A DNA stretch of 64,000 bases from Anaerolineaceae bacterium (GTDB taxonomy: Bacteria; Chloroflexota; Anaerolineae; Aggregatilineales; Phototrophicaceae). The notes below the pieces were generated by a model that searched no databases, was not told where the DNA came from, and was given only the letters and a program-made list of their open reading frames with translations. Position numbers and translations under genes: made by a program. Every line of letters starts with the position of its first letter. Positions within the stretch are counted from its first letter, which is position 1. Positions 32,568-41,270 of the stretch are shown here, in pieces. The stretch is from assembly GCA_020634135.1 (NCBI GenBank), contig JACKCG010000003.1, forward strand, positions 310,001-374,000, in the 5' to 3' direction.

Positions 32568-34238
32568 ATGCGAAAGTCACTTTTTCCAATCTTCCTACTT
32601 CTGTTCGGCCTGCCCCTTGTTTCAATCGCGCAGGATATGACTTGCCCCATTATCGTGCAGACAGCACTCGATACAATCCATGATTTGTGTGATAGTACAG
32701 GGCGTAATCAAGCCTGTTACGGCAATCTGTCGCTGGAGGTTGAACCGCAACCTGAAGTCGAATCGCTGAAGTTCGATTCGCCCGGTGATATTGTCCACGC
32801 CGCTGATATTCAATCGCTGCGCCTGAGCAGTATGGACGCGGCTGTGCCGGAATGGGGCATTGCGATGATGCGGTTGCAGGCCAATCTTCCCGACACGATG
32901 CCGGGGCAAAATGTTACATTCTTGCTCTTTGGCAATGTCGAAATTCAGAATACGGTTGAGCAAGTGCCGGAGATTGAAGTTATGGTCACGGCATCCGAGA
33001 GCATCAATGTGCGGCGTGCCCCGGATGACGCGGTGATAACGACCTTAGCGCCGGGTACGATATTGACGGCCAATGGGCGTAACGCCGGGTCAGACTGGCT
33101 GCGGGTGGCGCTGGCTGATAACGGTGCAGAAGGATGGGTCGCCGGGTATTTGCTGCATACGGAAGAAAGTATTGAGAACCTGGCGGTTGTCCAGCCCGGT
33201 GAGATGATTTACCGGCCATTACAGGCATTTTACATACGCACAGGATTAAGTGATTCGCCTTGCAGCGAATCACCCAACAGCGGCCTGTTGATTCAAACGC
33301 CAGAAGGCGCTGGCGAGGTTGAATTCACAGTCAATGAAGTGCGGATCAGACTCAGTTCGACAGCGTTCTTGCAGGCCGAAGCGGGGAATGCCCTGATAGT
33401 CAACCTGCTCGAAGGACATGCTATCGTCACGACCTTTGATAGGACAGTCACCGTGCCTGCGGGAGCGCGAACCACTATTCCGATAGACGAGAATCTCTCT
33501 GCATCCGGGCCGCCAGGCGATCCCGAACCTTATACAGAGGAGGCGGTGCAGTCGCAGCCTGTCTCGTTGCTGCCCCGACCAATCGAGGTTGCCGCCCCTC
33601 TCACAGAAGCCGAAATCGCCGCGCACAGCGCTTGCACCATATCCTCCGGTACAGCAGTCAACCTGCGCGGCGGGCCGGGAACGGTTTATACACGGGTGGC
33701 GAGTCTATCGGCAGATACGGCCACCGTCGTTACCGGCAAGGCCGAAGGGGCTGATGGCTTTGTCTGGTGGCAGCTATCCCGTGAGCGCTGGGTGCGTTCC
33801 GACGTGGTTGAGGCAAGCGGTAATTGCGGTGCTGTTGTGGTTATCTCAGAACAGGACTTCCCCCCGGTGCCAACACCTGCACCGGCGCCAATTGTGAATA
33901 GCGGTGGCGGATACAGCAGCCTGATACCGATTGGATTATGTACCACACCGGTCGTAAATGCCGGGAGAATCACCCTCAATATAGGGGTTTCGCGCAATCG
34001 CTGGGCAAACTGTGAGGATGCGATGGCCGAGGCGCAGAATCGAGGGCTGGCGATTTTCACGGGTTCCGGCCCTGCGCCCGCCAACTATCGTTTATCGCCA
34101 CAATGTCATTGGAATGCCCAACACAGCGAGTGGGGTATCTCTACGGAGGCGGATGTTGTTCTGACGCCGGGTATATACACGTATACCGGCACCTGGCTGG
34201 ATGGCGAAACATATACATGTACGTTTACGGTCCAGTAG
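32568..34238 (+). CDS. secreted protein with two SH3-like domains and a FecR-like segment
   Basis: 556 residues. Residues 1-22 are a signal peptide (KSLFPIFLLLFGLPLVSIAQ). A first bacterial SH3 domain lies at about 130-180 (ESINVRRAPDDAVITTLAPG, GAEGWVAGYLL). A FecR-like segment lies at about 230-320 (LLIQTPEG, LEGHAIVTT, VTVPAGART), and a second SH3 domain at about 350-420 (AVNLRGGPGTVYTRVASL, WWQLSRERWVRSDVV). A Pro-rich linker (FPPVPTPAPAPIV) leads to a Cys-containing C-terminal domain. It probably binds peptidoglycan or surface polymers outside the cell. I use the ATG at 32568, 6-8 bases after GGGGGGA; a TTG directly before it is in frame. Confidence 0.85.
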   Translation: MRKSLFPIFLLLFGLPLVSIAQDMTCPIIVQTALDTIHDLCDSTGRNQACYGNLSLEVEPQPEVESLKFDSPGDIVHAADIQSLRLSSMDAAVPEWGIAMMRLQANLPDTMPGQNVTFLLFGNVEIQNTVEQVPEIEVMVTASESINVRRAPDDAVITTLAPGTILTANGRNAGSDWLRVALADNGAEGWVAGYLLHTEESIENLAVVQPGEMIYRPLQAFYIRTGLSDSPCSESPNSGLLIQTPEGAGEVEFTVNEVRIRLSSTAFLQAEAGNALIVNLLEGHAIVTTFDRTVTVPAGARTTIPIDENLSASGPPGDPEPYTEEAVQSQPVSLLPRPIEVAAPLTEAEIAAHSACTISSGTAVNLRGGPGTVYTRVASLSADTATVVTGKAEGADGFVWWQLSRERWVRSDVVEASGNCGAVVVISEQDFPPVPTPAPAPIVNSGGGYSSLIPIGLCTTPVVNAGRITLNIGVSRNRWANCEDAMAEAQNRGLAIFTGSGPAPANYRLSPQCHWNAQHSEWGISTEADVVLTPGIYTYTGTWLDGETYTCTFTVQ

Positions 34239-34268
34239 CCTTGTGACCGCTTGGAAGTCACTCGAAAA

Positions 34269-34314
34269 GCCGGGATTTGCCGTAGAGGCATGATACATCA
34301 TGCCTCAACCCGGC
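34269..34314. terminator. two-part hairpin after the SH3 protein gene
   Basis: GAGGCATGA and TCATGCCTC (34285-34293 and 34298-34306) pair perfectly around four bases, inside an outer pair GCCGGG / CCCGGC. There is no T-run, so termination is likely but not certain. Confidence 0.55.
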
Positions 34315-34400
34315 ATCCACTGCGACATCCATACCCCCGCCGTTTCCAGCGAGGCTGCTGCCAGGAGCACCCGCCGGAGAAGTAACGGAAGGAGATACCG

Positions 34401-34766
34401 GTGCGGATTGCCCATGCGAATTCGGATGATAAGGGCTGGTACGCTGGCCCCTGGAACAGTGATCTGGCGGTGGCGGTGGGTTTCGCCAATGCCGGGATAG
34501 ACGAGCCGCACGTCCACAGCCGCATCACGGAGATTTACCTGGTGGCACGCGGCACGGCGGAAATCCGCGTTGAGCAGCAGACGCTTACGCTGCGCCCTGG
34601 CGACATGCTGGCGCTCGAACCGGGCGAGGCACATACCTTTCTTGCCAGTTCGCCGGACTACTTCCACTTTGTTATCCACACGCCGGTAGTTCCCGGTGAG
34701 GCCGCCCGCCAGGAAAAACAGGCGGTCTCGCGGGCGCGGCTGGGGCTGCCGCCGGACATGCCCTAG
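34401..34766 (+). CDS. cupin domain protein
   Basis: 121 residues of a single cupin barrel. Motif 1 is EPHVHSRITEIYLVARG, with the two His and the Glu that bind a metal. Motif 2 is PGDMLALEPGEAHTF, with the third His. Cupins of this size act as isomerases, dioxygenases or sensors; the substrate is unknown. I use the GTG at 34401, which has GGAG 6 bases upstream within AAGGAG. It is monocistronic, in the + direction, with a convergent SnoaL-like gene next. Confidence 0.82.
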   Translation: MRIAHANSDDKGWYAGPWNSDLAVAVGFANAGIDEPHVHSRITEIYLVARGTAEIRVEQQTLTLRPGDMLALEPGEAHTFLASSPDYFHFVIHTPVVPGEAARQEKQAVSRARLGLPPDMP

Positions 34767-34871
34767 GCAGCCGGTGTGATTGATTTCCGCGAATCGCGTC
34801 GCCCTGCGAACCCCGCAGACAGGTGTGCCCTGGGCACGTCAATAACATGTGGCGGCAAAGATTGACCTTAA

Positions 34872-35345
34872 TCATGCAGAACGAAACGCTGGCGCGTCCA
34901 CAATGGGCGCAGCCAGGGCTTCACCGAATCCCGCTTCCGCTTGAATGTGCAGGGCGTTTGCCAGCCTTTGGGTGTCCTCGTATAGTTTCATATAGGCGAT
35001 CTGCCCCCATTTCAGCTGGATAAACTGGGCTACTTCGTTCTGATAGGCATTTCCATTTTCAAGCGTGGCGTCTACCTGGAACTGAACTACGATAGATGTA
35101 TGCCAGGGCCATCCCTGAATGATGATGTCCCTTACCGTGAACCGGATGCCAGGAAAAATACTGAACAAACGGGCATACCACTGTCTGACTCCGTCACGGC
35201 TGTACCGTTCGCCGCCAAGCGCCAGATCACCTGCGAAAATATGGTGTGTGGATGAACGGAACTGCGTCACAATGCTTTCGAAGTCCCCCTGATTGAGCTT
35301 CTGGAAGTTCTGCGCTAGTTTCTGTCGAACAAGAGTGTGATACAT
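34872..35345 (-). CDS. SnoaL-like / NTF2-fold polyketide cyclase family protein
   Basis: 157 residues that read as an NTF2-like cone fold: LAQNFQKLNQGDFESIVTQF, then HHIFAGDLALGG, YSRDGVRQWYARLFSIFPGI and the strand IVVQFQVDAT. Members hydrate, isomerise or bind small ligands; no catalytic set can be named here. GAGGT lies upstream of the ATG at 35345. It is the second gene after a PadR-type repressor (57-base gap), so it is probably the effector whose level PadR controls. Confidence 0.75.
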   Translation of the reverse strand: MYHTLVRQKLAQNFQKLNQGDFESIVTQFRSSTHHIFAGDLALGGERYSRDGVRQWYARLFSIFPGIRFTVRDIIIQGWPWHTSIVVQFQVDATLENGNAYQNEVAQFIQLKWGQIAYMKLYEDTQRLANALHIQAEAGFGEALAAPIVDAPAFRSA

Positions 35346-35401
35346 AGACTGTGACCTCTTTCATCCGGCACGCTTTACGCTGCCACTATTCACCGCTATC
35401 C

Positions 35402-35944
35402 CTATTCGTCAAGCTGGCGCAGCGCCCGCTCAGCCCACTGCAAATCACCGCGCAGTCGGAAAATTCCGTAATCTAACGTCAGCAGCCAATAACGCATATC
35501 CTCCGCTGCGTTGAAGGCTTCGGCAAAGGCGCTCACATTCTCTGGAACCTGATTCTCATATACATTCAGAGTCTCGCGCAGGCTGGCGATACGCGCCTCT
35601 AATAATGTCCTTAGTTCAGCATTGCTCAATTGTGCGCCGAAAAAAAGCTGACCGAGCCAGACCTCATGAAATGACAGGGTGGGTTGGGGAACTGCTAACC
35701 AGCGGTGAAGTTCCGCATACCCGGCCTCCGTCAAGCGATACAGCTTCTTATTCGGAAGATGCTCCTGAACCTGTTGCACATACTCGACCCAGCCCGTATC
35801 GGTCATTTTGTAGAGCGCCCGGTAAATCAGGCTTTGGTCAGTATCCCAGAAATGCTGTACGGAGGCCTGAAAAGTCTTGTTTAGGTCATAGCCTGACATC
35901 GGCCCGTAGTTCAGTAATCCCAGAATAAGATGTTGAAGTGTCAT
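35402..35944 (-). CDS. PadR family transcriptional regulator
   Basis: 180 residues. The winged helix is at 1-85 (LQHLILGLLNYGPMSGYDLNK, then DQSLIYRALYKMTDTGWVEY and KLYRLTEAGYAELHRWL). The C-terminal half is the helical dimer domain of the Vir_act_alpha type (about 95-175). PadR proteins repress genes for stress or small-molecule handling. An exact palindrome lies 20-45 bases upstream of its start, as expected for self-control. GGTGAG precedes the ATG. It forms a two-gene unit with the SnoaL-like gene. Confidence 0.9.
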   Translation of the reverse strand: MTLQHLILGLLNYGPMSGYDLNKTFQASVQHFWDTDQSLIYRALYKMTDTGWVEYVQQVQEHLPNKKLYRLTEAGYAELHRWLAVPQPTLSFHEVWLGQLFFGAQLSNAELRTLLEARIASLRETLNVYENQVPENVSAFAEAFNAAEDMRYWLLTLDYGIFRLRGDLQWAERALRQLDE

Positions 35945-35964
35945 AACTCACCATATATTAACTT

Positions 35965-35988
35965 GCATATATATGCTAGTGCATATAT
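35965..35988. promoter_or_regulatory. PadR-type operator
   Basis: ATATATGC and GCATATAT (35969-35976, 35981-35988) form a perfect inverted repeat with a 4-base gap. The left half is itself part of the 12-base palindrome GCATATATATGC (35965-35976). Its AT-rich alternating sequence, just upstream of the PadR gene, fits known PadR sites. Confidence 0.6.
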
Positions 35989-36152
35989 GAGATTGTGTCA
36001 AGCCAGTATTTATGTGCATTTCAGGGTATAGTCTATTCTGTTGGATTGTTTGCGAGAATTCACAAGAGATTAAAACGCTGCCCCACGCCGCAGAAGCAGC
36101 AGCAGGTATTCAGCACCACCTGGCGGGCAGTGACTGAATAAGGAGGCACCAC

Positions 36153-37409
36153 GTGCAAACCGTAGACTTACTCCTCATCCATGCTGAGCAGCTTGTGACC
36201 TGTGCCGGGGGTGGGAAGCCGAAGCGCGGTGAGCAGATGCGTGACGCGGGCATGATCGTGGATGGCGCGTTGGCTGTCCGGGATGGGCGTATCCTGGCAG
36301 TGGGCACGACCCGCGACATCACTGCGCAGTACCGCGCCGAACGGACAATCAACGCCAGTGGCAAAGCCGTGATTCCCGGCCTGGTAGACTGCCACACCCA
36401 TACGGTCTATGCCGGAAACCGCCTGGATGAATTCGAGATGCGGATTCAGGGCAGGAGCTACATGGAGATCATGGCAGCAGGCGGCGGCATTATGAGCACC
36501 GTGCGGGCGACCCGTGCCATGCCTTTTGAGATGCTCTATGCGGAAAGCCGGGCGCGTCTGGATACCATGCTGCGTTTAGGGACAACCACTGCTGAAATCA
36601 AAACCGGCTATGGCCTGGATACCGAGACCGAGCTAAAAATCCTGACGGTTATCACCCAACTGGCAGCGGAGCACACCCTGACTATCGTGCCGACTTTCCT
36701 GGGGGCACATGCCGTGCCGCCGGAATACCCCGACGCCGCGACCTACGCCGGGATGGTGGTTCATGAGATGCTGCCTGCTGTCACAGCGACACAGACTATG
36801 GCCCGGCAGCCGTTCTTTATAGACGTGTTCTGCGAAAAAGGCGTGTTTGACGTGGCGACCTCGCGCCAGGTGCTTGCAGCCGGAAAGCGGGCTGGCATGG
36901 GCGTGAAGGCGCATGTAGATGAATTTGTCAACCTGGGCGGCGTGACAATGGCCGTCGAGCTAGGGGCGGCCTCGGTGGATCACCTGGATGTGACGCCGGA
37001 AGCAGAACTGGACATCCTGGGGCGGTCTGGCACGGTAGGCGTGGCGCTCCCGGCGGTGAATTTCAACCTGGGTGGGACACACTTCGCCAATGCCCGTTAC
37101 CTGGTGGATGCCGGGGGTATCCTGGCGCTGGCGACGGACATCAACCCCGGTTCCGCACCGACGCCGAGTATGCCGATGGTGATGGCGATTGCCACCCGCT
37201 ACCAGAAGCTCCTGCCCGCCGAGGCACTCAATGCCGCCACGCTCAATGCCGCTTACGCCATCGGGCTAGGGGAGCAGGTTGGGTCGCTGGAAGTTGGCAA
37301 ACAGGCGGATTTCCTCGTCCTCGATACACCGGACTACCGCGCGATGATCTATGAATTTGGCGGGAATCTCGTAGAGTCGGTGGTTGTGCGTGGGCGGTTG
37401 CTGGCGTAA
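36153..37409 (+). CDS. hutI: imidazolonepropionase
   Basis: 418 residues; opens the imidazolone ring in histidine breakdown to give N-formimino-glutamate. Metal and substrate residues are in clear family order: GLVDCHTHTVYAGNRLDEFEMR, GGGIMSTVRATR, TTAEIKTGYGLD, the metal His in HVDEF, the HLD pair (SVDHLDVTPE) and LATDINPG. The start is the GTG at 36153 with a full AAGGAGG 7 bases upstream. No hutH, hutU or glutamate formimidoyltransferase gene is nearby; a LysR regulator follows after 26 bases and may be its own regulator or unrelated. A signal for this operon was not seen. Confidence 0.94.
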   Translation: MQTVDLLLIHAEQLVTCAGGGKPKRGEQMRDAGMIVDGALAVRDGRILAVGTTRDITAQYRAERTINASGKAVIPGLVDCHTHTVYAGNRLDEFEMRIQGRSYMEIMAAGGGIMSTVRATRAMPFEMLYAESRARLDTMLRLGTTTAEIKTGYGLDTETELKILTVITQLAAEHTLTIVPTFLGAHAVPPEYPDAATYAGMVVHEMLPAVTATQTMARQPFFIDVFCEKGVFDVATSRQVLAAGKRAGMGVKAHVDEFVNLGGVTMAVELGAASVDHLDVTPEAELDILGRSGTVGVALPAVNFNLGGTHFANARYLVDAGGILALATDINPGSAPTPSMPMVMAIATRYQKLLPAEALNAATLNAAYAIGLGEQVGSLEVGKQADFLVLDTPDYRAMIYEFGGNLVESVVVRGRLLA

Positions 37410-37435
37410 ACGCGACCCCGGAGGAGTATGGTGGA

Positions 37436-38338
37436 ATGGAACTGGCACAGATCGAAGCATTCGTGCGGACGGCGCGAGAAGGCAATTTCACGCGGGCAGC
37501 GGCGGCGCTCAACCTGACTCAGCCTGCCGTCAGCACCCGTGTTTCCCTGTTGGAAGCCCAACTGGGTGGCCCGTTGTTTGAGCGGCACGGACGTACCCTG
37601 GCACTGACCCCCTTGGGAGAGCAGTTCCTGCCGTATGCTGAACGCCTGCTGACCGTGCTGGCTGACGGCGTGGGGGCTGTCCACAGTTACCAGCGCGGAC
37701 AGGCGGGCCAGGTGAAAATCGCCGCGCCGACACCCTTCTTGCTGGCCTTCCTGGTGGAGTCGCTGGCGGACTTCCGCTACCAGCACCCGACGGTGGATGT
37801 TATGATCCGCGAGCGCAACAAGACGACCATTCTGGAGATGCTGCATGACTACACCGTGACGCTGGGGCTGGTGAACGCCCCGGTGCTGGATAAACGACTG
37901 CGGCAGCTTTTCCGCCTGGAAGATCGCATCCGGGCGGTGGCGGCTGCCGGGCATCCCCTGGCGCAGGCGAGCGAAACGCTGCACATGGAAGACCTCTACC
38001 GGCATACCGTATTTCGCGTCTCGATGTTCCCGGAGATGACGGCCTTTATAGACGCAGCCGCCGAAGCGGGGCGGGTGGGCAGCGGCGGCGCTGTGATCGC
38101 GATTCCGATGGTGATGGCGCGGCGGCTGGTGGCGCTCGGCCAGGGCGTGACTTTTCTGCCGGAACACTATGTCAAACGCGATGTCGAGGCGGGGGAACTC
38201 GTCTACCTGGAAATCGCTGACATGCCACCACTGGTGAGCCAGGCCGTGCTGGTCACGCGCCGGGACCATGAACTGGATGCCGTCCACAGCGAATTCGCCC
38301 GCATCTTCCGGGTACGCTGGCGTGACTTGGTGCGGTGA
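37436..38338 (+). CDS. LysR family transcriptional regulator
   Basis: 300 residues. The N-terminal winged helix reads ELAQIEAFVRTAREGNFTRAAAALNLTQPAVS and ends GRTLALTPLGEQFLPYA. The remaining part is the periplasmic-binding-like effector domain (about 92-295). It lies 26 bases after hutI in the same direction, a place unusual for LysR genes, which are often divergent. It may be co-transcribed with hutI, and its ligand may be a histidine-pathway compound, but this is inference. No inverted repeat was noticed in the short gap. Confidence 0.9.
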   Translation: MELAQIEAFVRTAREGNFTRAAAALNLTQPAVSTRVSLLEAQLGGPLFERHGRTLALTPLGEQFLPYAERLLTVLADGVGAVHSYQRGQAGQVKIAAPTPFLLAFLVESLADFRYQHPTVDVMIRERNKTTILEMLHDYTVTLGLVNAPVLDKRLRQLFRLEDRIRAVAAAGHPLAQASETLHMEDLYRHTVFRVSMFPEMTAFIDAAAEAGRVGSGGAVIAIPMVMARRLVALGQGVTFLPEHYVKRDVEAGELVYLEIADMPPLVSQAVLVTRRDHELDAVHSEFARIFRVRWRDLVR

Positions 38339-38378
38339 GACAGACACATCATCCTGAAGCCATTCAACCGGAGGCAGT

Positions 38379-38846
38379 ATGCCCAGCTTAACCAACCTTC
38401 CCCCCGATTCGCAGGCATTTTTCCAGACTGTATGGCACATTGTCCGCCAGATTCCGGCGGGCGCGGTCAGCACCTACGGCCAGATCGCCTCAATGATTCC
38501 GCCGCCGGAGGGCGTGGGTGACGTGGATTACAAGCGGTTTGGCGCGGTCTGGGTGGGCAAAGCGATGAATGCCGTCTCGGCTGCCGACAATGCCGACGTC
38601 CCCTGGCAGCGAGTCGTCAATAGCCAGGGTGGGATCAGCCTGCCCGCCGGGAGTCGCGCCGCCACCGAGCAGCGCCGCCGTCTGGAAGCCGAGGGGATCA
38701 CATTCGACAAGCGCGGACGTATCAACCTGGACAGCGCCGGATGGGACGGGCCAGATGCTGACTGGTTGGCGGCACATGGTCTGCTGACACCGGTGCCGCT
38801 CAAAAAAACACCCCCCGATACCCCCGGCCAACTCACCCTGTTTTAG
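38379..38846 (+). CDS. alkyltransferase-like protein (ATL; MGMT DNA-binding fold)
   Basis: 155 residues. The domain has the MGMT/Ada helix-turn-helix (SQAFFQTVWHIVRQIPAG, STYGQIASMI), but the active-site PCHRV is replaced by PWQRV (Trp76). It therefore cannot transfer an alkyl group. ATL proteins of this kind bind O6-alkylguanine and recruit nucleotide excision repair. The tail beyond residue 110 (about 45 residues, Asp/Trp-rich and ending QLTLF) is longer than in most ATLs. GGAGG precedes the ATG. It stands alone after the LysR gene. Confidence 0.88.
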   Translation: MPSLTNLPPDSQAFFQTVWHIVRQIPAGAVSTYGQIASMIPPPEGVGDVDYKRFGAVWVGKAMNAVSAADNADVPWQRVVNSQGGISLPAGSRAATEQRRRLEAEGITFDKRGRINLDSAGWDGPDADWLAAHGLLTPVPLKKTPPDTPGQLTLF

Positions 38847-39027
38847 CCTGCCGGGTTACGTCAGCCCTGTATCCGTATCCGTGATAATCAGAGCGTTTTT
38901 TTACATCGGGCATAGCCGGTGATTGCGTCAGTAATTCTGAAAGATTTGTGCAATGTGCGGCCATTCTCGTATACAATAATGCAATAGGCAACACATCACA
39001 AGACATAGTGCGAGGCCAAAAAACAGA

Positions 39028-40062
39028 ATGACGGACGTGCGGGTGCTGGTCGTGGATGATAGCCCAACGGTACGCCACCATCTGGTCGGGCTGGTCAACG
39101 AAATGCCGGGCTTAACGGTTATCGGAGAGGCCGAAGACGGTAAGGCCGCGGTTGAACAGGCGGCTGCGCTACAACCGGATGTCATCTCAATGGATATTGA
39201 GATGCCGCATGTGGATGGCCTGGAGGCCACCCGCCGGATTATGCAGCACTGTCCGACACCTATCGTGATCGTCACCGGGTTGATGAATGACCAGATCAAC
39301 CTCTCGTTCCGCGCGGTAGAAGCCGGAGCGCTGGCTGTCGTCCCCAAACCACCGGCTCGCCATGCCCCTTCATTCCGCGATCAGCAGCGCCAATTGGCGA
39401 ATACTCTGGCGGCTATGGCCGGGGTACGGGTCATCCGCCGCTGGAACAATGGCACCGGAGCATTAACCACGCCGGTGCTCCCTGCGGGTCGCCTGGAACT
39501 TGTCGCAATCGGGGCGAGCGCCGGGGGGCCAAGCGCCCTCAACCGCCTCTTGAGTAAGTTCCCCGCCGAGTTCGGGCTGCCGATTCTGATTGTGCAGCAT
39601 ATCCCCCCGGAATTTACCGCCGGGCTGGTCCACTGGCTGGATGACACATCCGCGCTGCGGGTACAGGTTGCTAATCAGGGCGATATCCTGCGCCCCGGCA
39701 CGGTCTACCTCGCGCCGGGAGATGCTCACCTCACGGTTGCCCGGCAGGGTCGCGCGTTGACCGTTGAACTGGTTCACGAAAAGTACTTCTCCCGCTACCA
39801 GCCCTCGGTTGACCGCCTGTTTTACTCCGTCGCGGAAACCTGCGGCATGGCTGCTGCCGGGATAATCCTCACCGGAATGGGCAGTGACGGCGTAGATGGC
39901 CTGCTGGCGATGCGCCATGCGGGAGCTGTCACCTTCGCGCAAGACCAGGCCAGCAGCGCCGTTTTCGGGATGCCCGCCGCCGCGATTGAGCGCGGTGCCG
40001 CCACCCACGTCCTGTCCCTTGACCGGATGTACCAGGCCCTCCTGGAAATGGTGGCGGTATAA
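39028..40062 (+). CDS. cheB: CheB protein-glutamate methylesterase
   Basis: 344 residues. The receiver (1-120) has Asp56 in SMDIEMPHVDG and TGL/KPP at the switch. The methylesterase domain (150-340) carries the catalytic triad Ser164 (GASAGGPSA), His191 (VQHIPPEF) and Asp287 (GMGSDGVDG). CheB removes methyl groups from chemoreceptors when phosphorylated. No cheA, cheR, cheW or receptor gene is in the window, so it is an orphan; it may serve a distant cluster or a non-chemotaxis receptor. It is convergent with rsgA, with only 3 bases between. Confidence 0.92.
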   Translation: MTDVRVLVVDDSPTVRHHLVGLVNEMPGLTVIGEAEDGKAAVEQAAALQPDVISMDIEMPHVDGLEATRRIMQHCPTPIVIVTGLMNDQINLSFRAVEAGALAVVPKPPARHAPSFRDQQRQLANTLAAMAGVRVIRRWNNGTGALTTPVLPAGRLELVAIGASAGGPSALNRLLSKFPAEFGLPILIVQHIPPEFTAGLVHWLDDTSALRVQVANQGDILRPGTVYLAPGDAHLTVARQGRALTVELVHEKYFSRYQPSVDRLFYSVAETCGMAAAGIILTGMGSDGVDGLLAMRHAGAVTFAQDQASSAVFGMPAAAIERGAATHVLSLDRMYQALLEMVAV

Positions 40063-40065
40063 CGG

Positions 40066-41019
40066 CTAGAGTGTGTAGGCAGCTACCAATTCCTGGCGCA
40101 GTGCCTGGTAGCTCTGGTAGCGACTGGGGCTGATCTTGCCGTTTTCGACGGCTGCACGCACAGCGCAGTCCGGCTCATTATTATGGGCACAGTTATTGAA
40201 CTTGCATTGGCTCACATACGGCGCGACATCCACGAAATACCCGTCGAGTTCTTCCGGCTCAACATCCCAGAAGGTAAGCGTCCGCAGGCCCGGCGTATCC
40301 GCCAGATAGCCGCCCATTTCGAGTTTTATCAGGGCGCTGTCACGGGTTGTGTGCATCCCCTCGCGGCGGCGGCGGCTGACCTCTTTGACCGTGCGCCCCA
40401 GGCCGGGCTGAATAATATTCAGTAAGCTGGTTTTGCCCACGCCCGAAGGCCCGGTGAACACCGAAATTTTATCTTTGAGGATGGCCTGAATGTCGTCCAC
40501 GCCCAGAAGGTCACGGGCGCTCGTGTAGAAAGTCGGGTAGCCCATCGCCACATACGGGGCAAAAGTAGCGCGAATGGCCGAGGCGTCTTCCAGGTCAATT
40601 TTGTTCACAACAATACAGAGTTGGGGGATGCCGGACGATTCACCCATCACGAGGAAACGATCCAGCAGGCGCAGGTTGGGGGGCGGCTGCGCAGCGGCAA
40701 ACACAAACACCGCCTGGTCTGCGTTCGCAATAATCACCTGCTCGCGTTCGCGCTGGCCTGCACCCCGGACTCCTTCAGTACGTACCGCTCGTGAGAGGGT
40801 GCTTGTCCGTTCCGCGACACTTTCAATACTGCCAGTGCCGTCTTCCAACAGGCGAACCTGCACCCGGTCCCCGATAGCCGCAATATCCGAGGACTGAGAT
40901 TCTTCCAGTAAGCGGCCTCGCAACCGGCAGGTGTAGATTGTTCCGTCTGTCACCTCCACATTAAAGTATCCGCTCTGGTCACTGATGACCAGTCCATCAA
41001 GCAAATCAGTTTGGGTCAA
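40066..41019 (-). CDS. rsgA: ribosome small subunit-dependent GTPase
   Basis: 317 residues; checks late assembly of the 30S subunit. An N-terminal OB fold (about 1-75) is followed by a circularly permuted GTPase: NKID (G4), then GPSGVGKTSLLN (G1) and DTPGLR (G3). A C-terminal zinc knuckle, CKFNNCAHNNEPDC, follows. The order G4-G5-G1-G2-G3 is diagnostic of RsgA. It stands alone and is convergent with cheB. The start is the ATG at 41017-41019. The region upstream, shared with the DsbA-type gene, is about 250 bases. Confidence 0.95.
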   Translation of the reverse strand: MTQTDLLDGLVISDQSGYFNVEVTDGTIYTCRLRGRLLEESQSSDIAAIGDRVQVRLLEDGTGSIESVAERTSTLSRAVRTEGVRGAGQREREQVIIANADQAVFVFAAAQPPPNLRLLDRFLVMGESSGIPQLCIVVNKIDLEDASAIRATFAPYVAMGYPTFYTSARDLLGVDDIQAILKDKISVFTGPSGVGKTSLLNIIQPGLGRTVKEVSRRRREGMHTTRDSALIKLEMGGYLADTPGLRTLTFWDVEPEELDGYFVDVAPYVSQCKFNNCAHNNEPDCAVRAAVENGKISPSRYQSYQALRQELVAAYTL

Positions 41020-41270
41020 AGGCAGTCTCCTCCGTTACACTTATTGTCCCTCATTGTACACCGATTTTGGGATTCAGACGGAACGCACCAATAGTCCAGG
41101 TGCGCCCGGATGAACTTAAATAGCTATCCGAGAACTGGACACATTGCCCTGGTCTTTTGGCCCGGTATGTCGTTACGGCAGCCCGAATTCTCATTTTAGC
41201 CCAATCCTATTTTGACCCGGAGTGTGTTATGCTTGGTCAAATTGTCCGGTAAAGTATTGTTTGAGGATGT

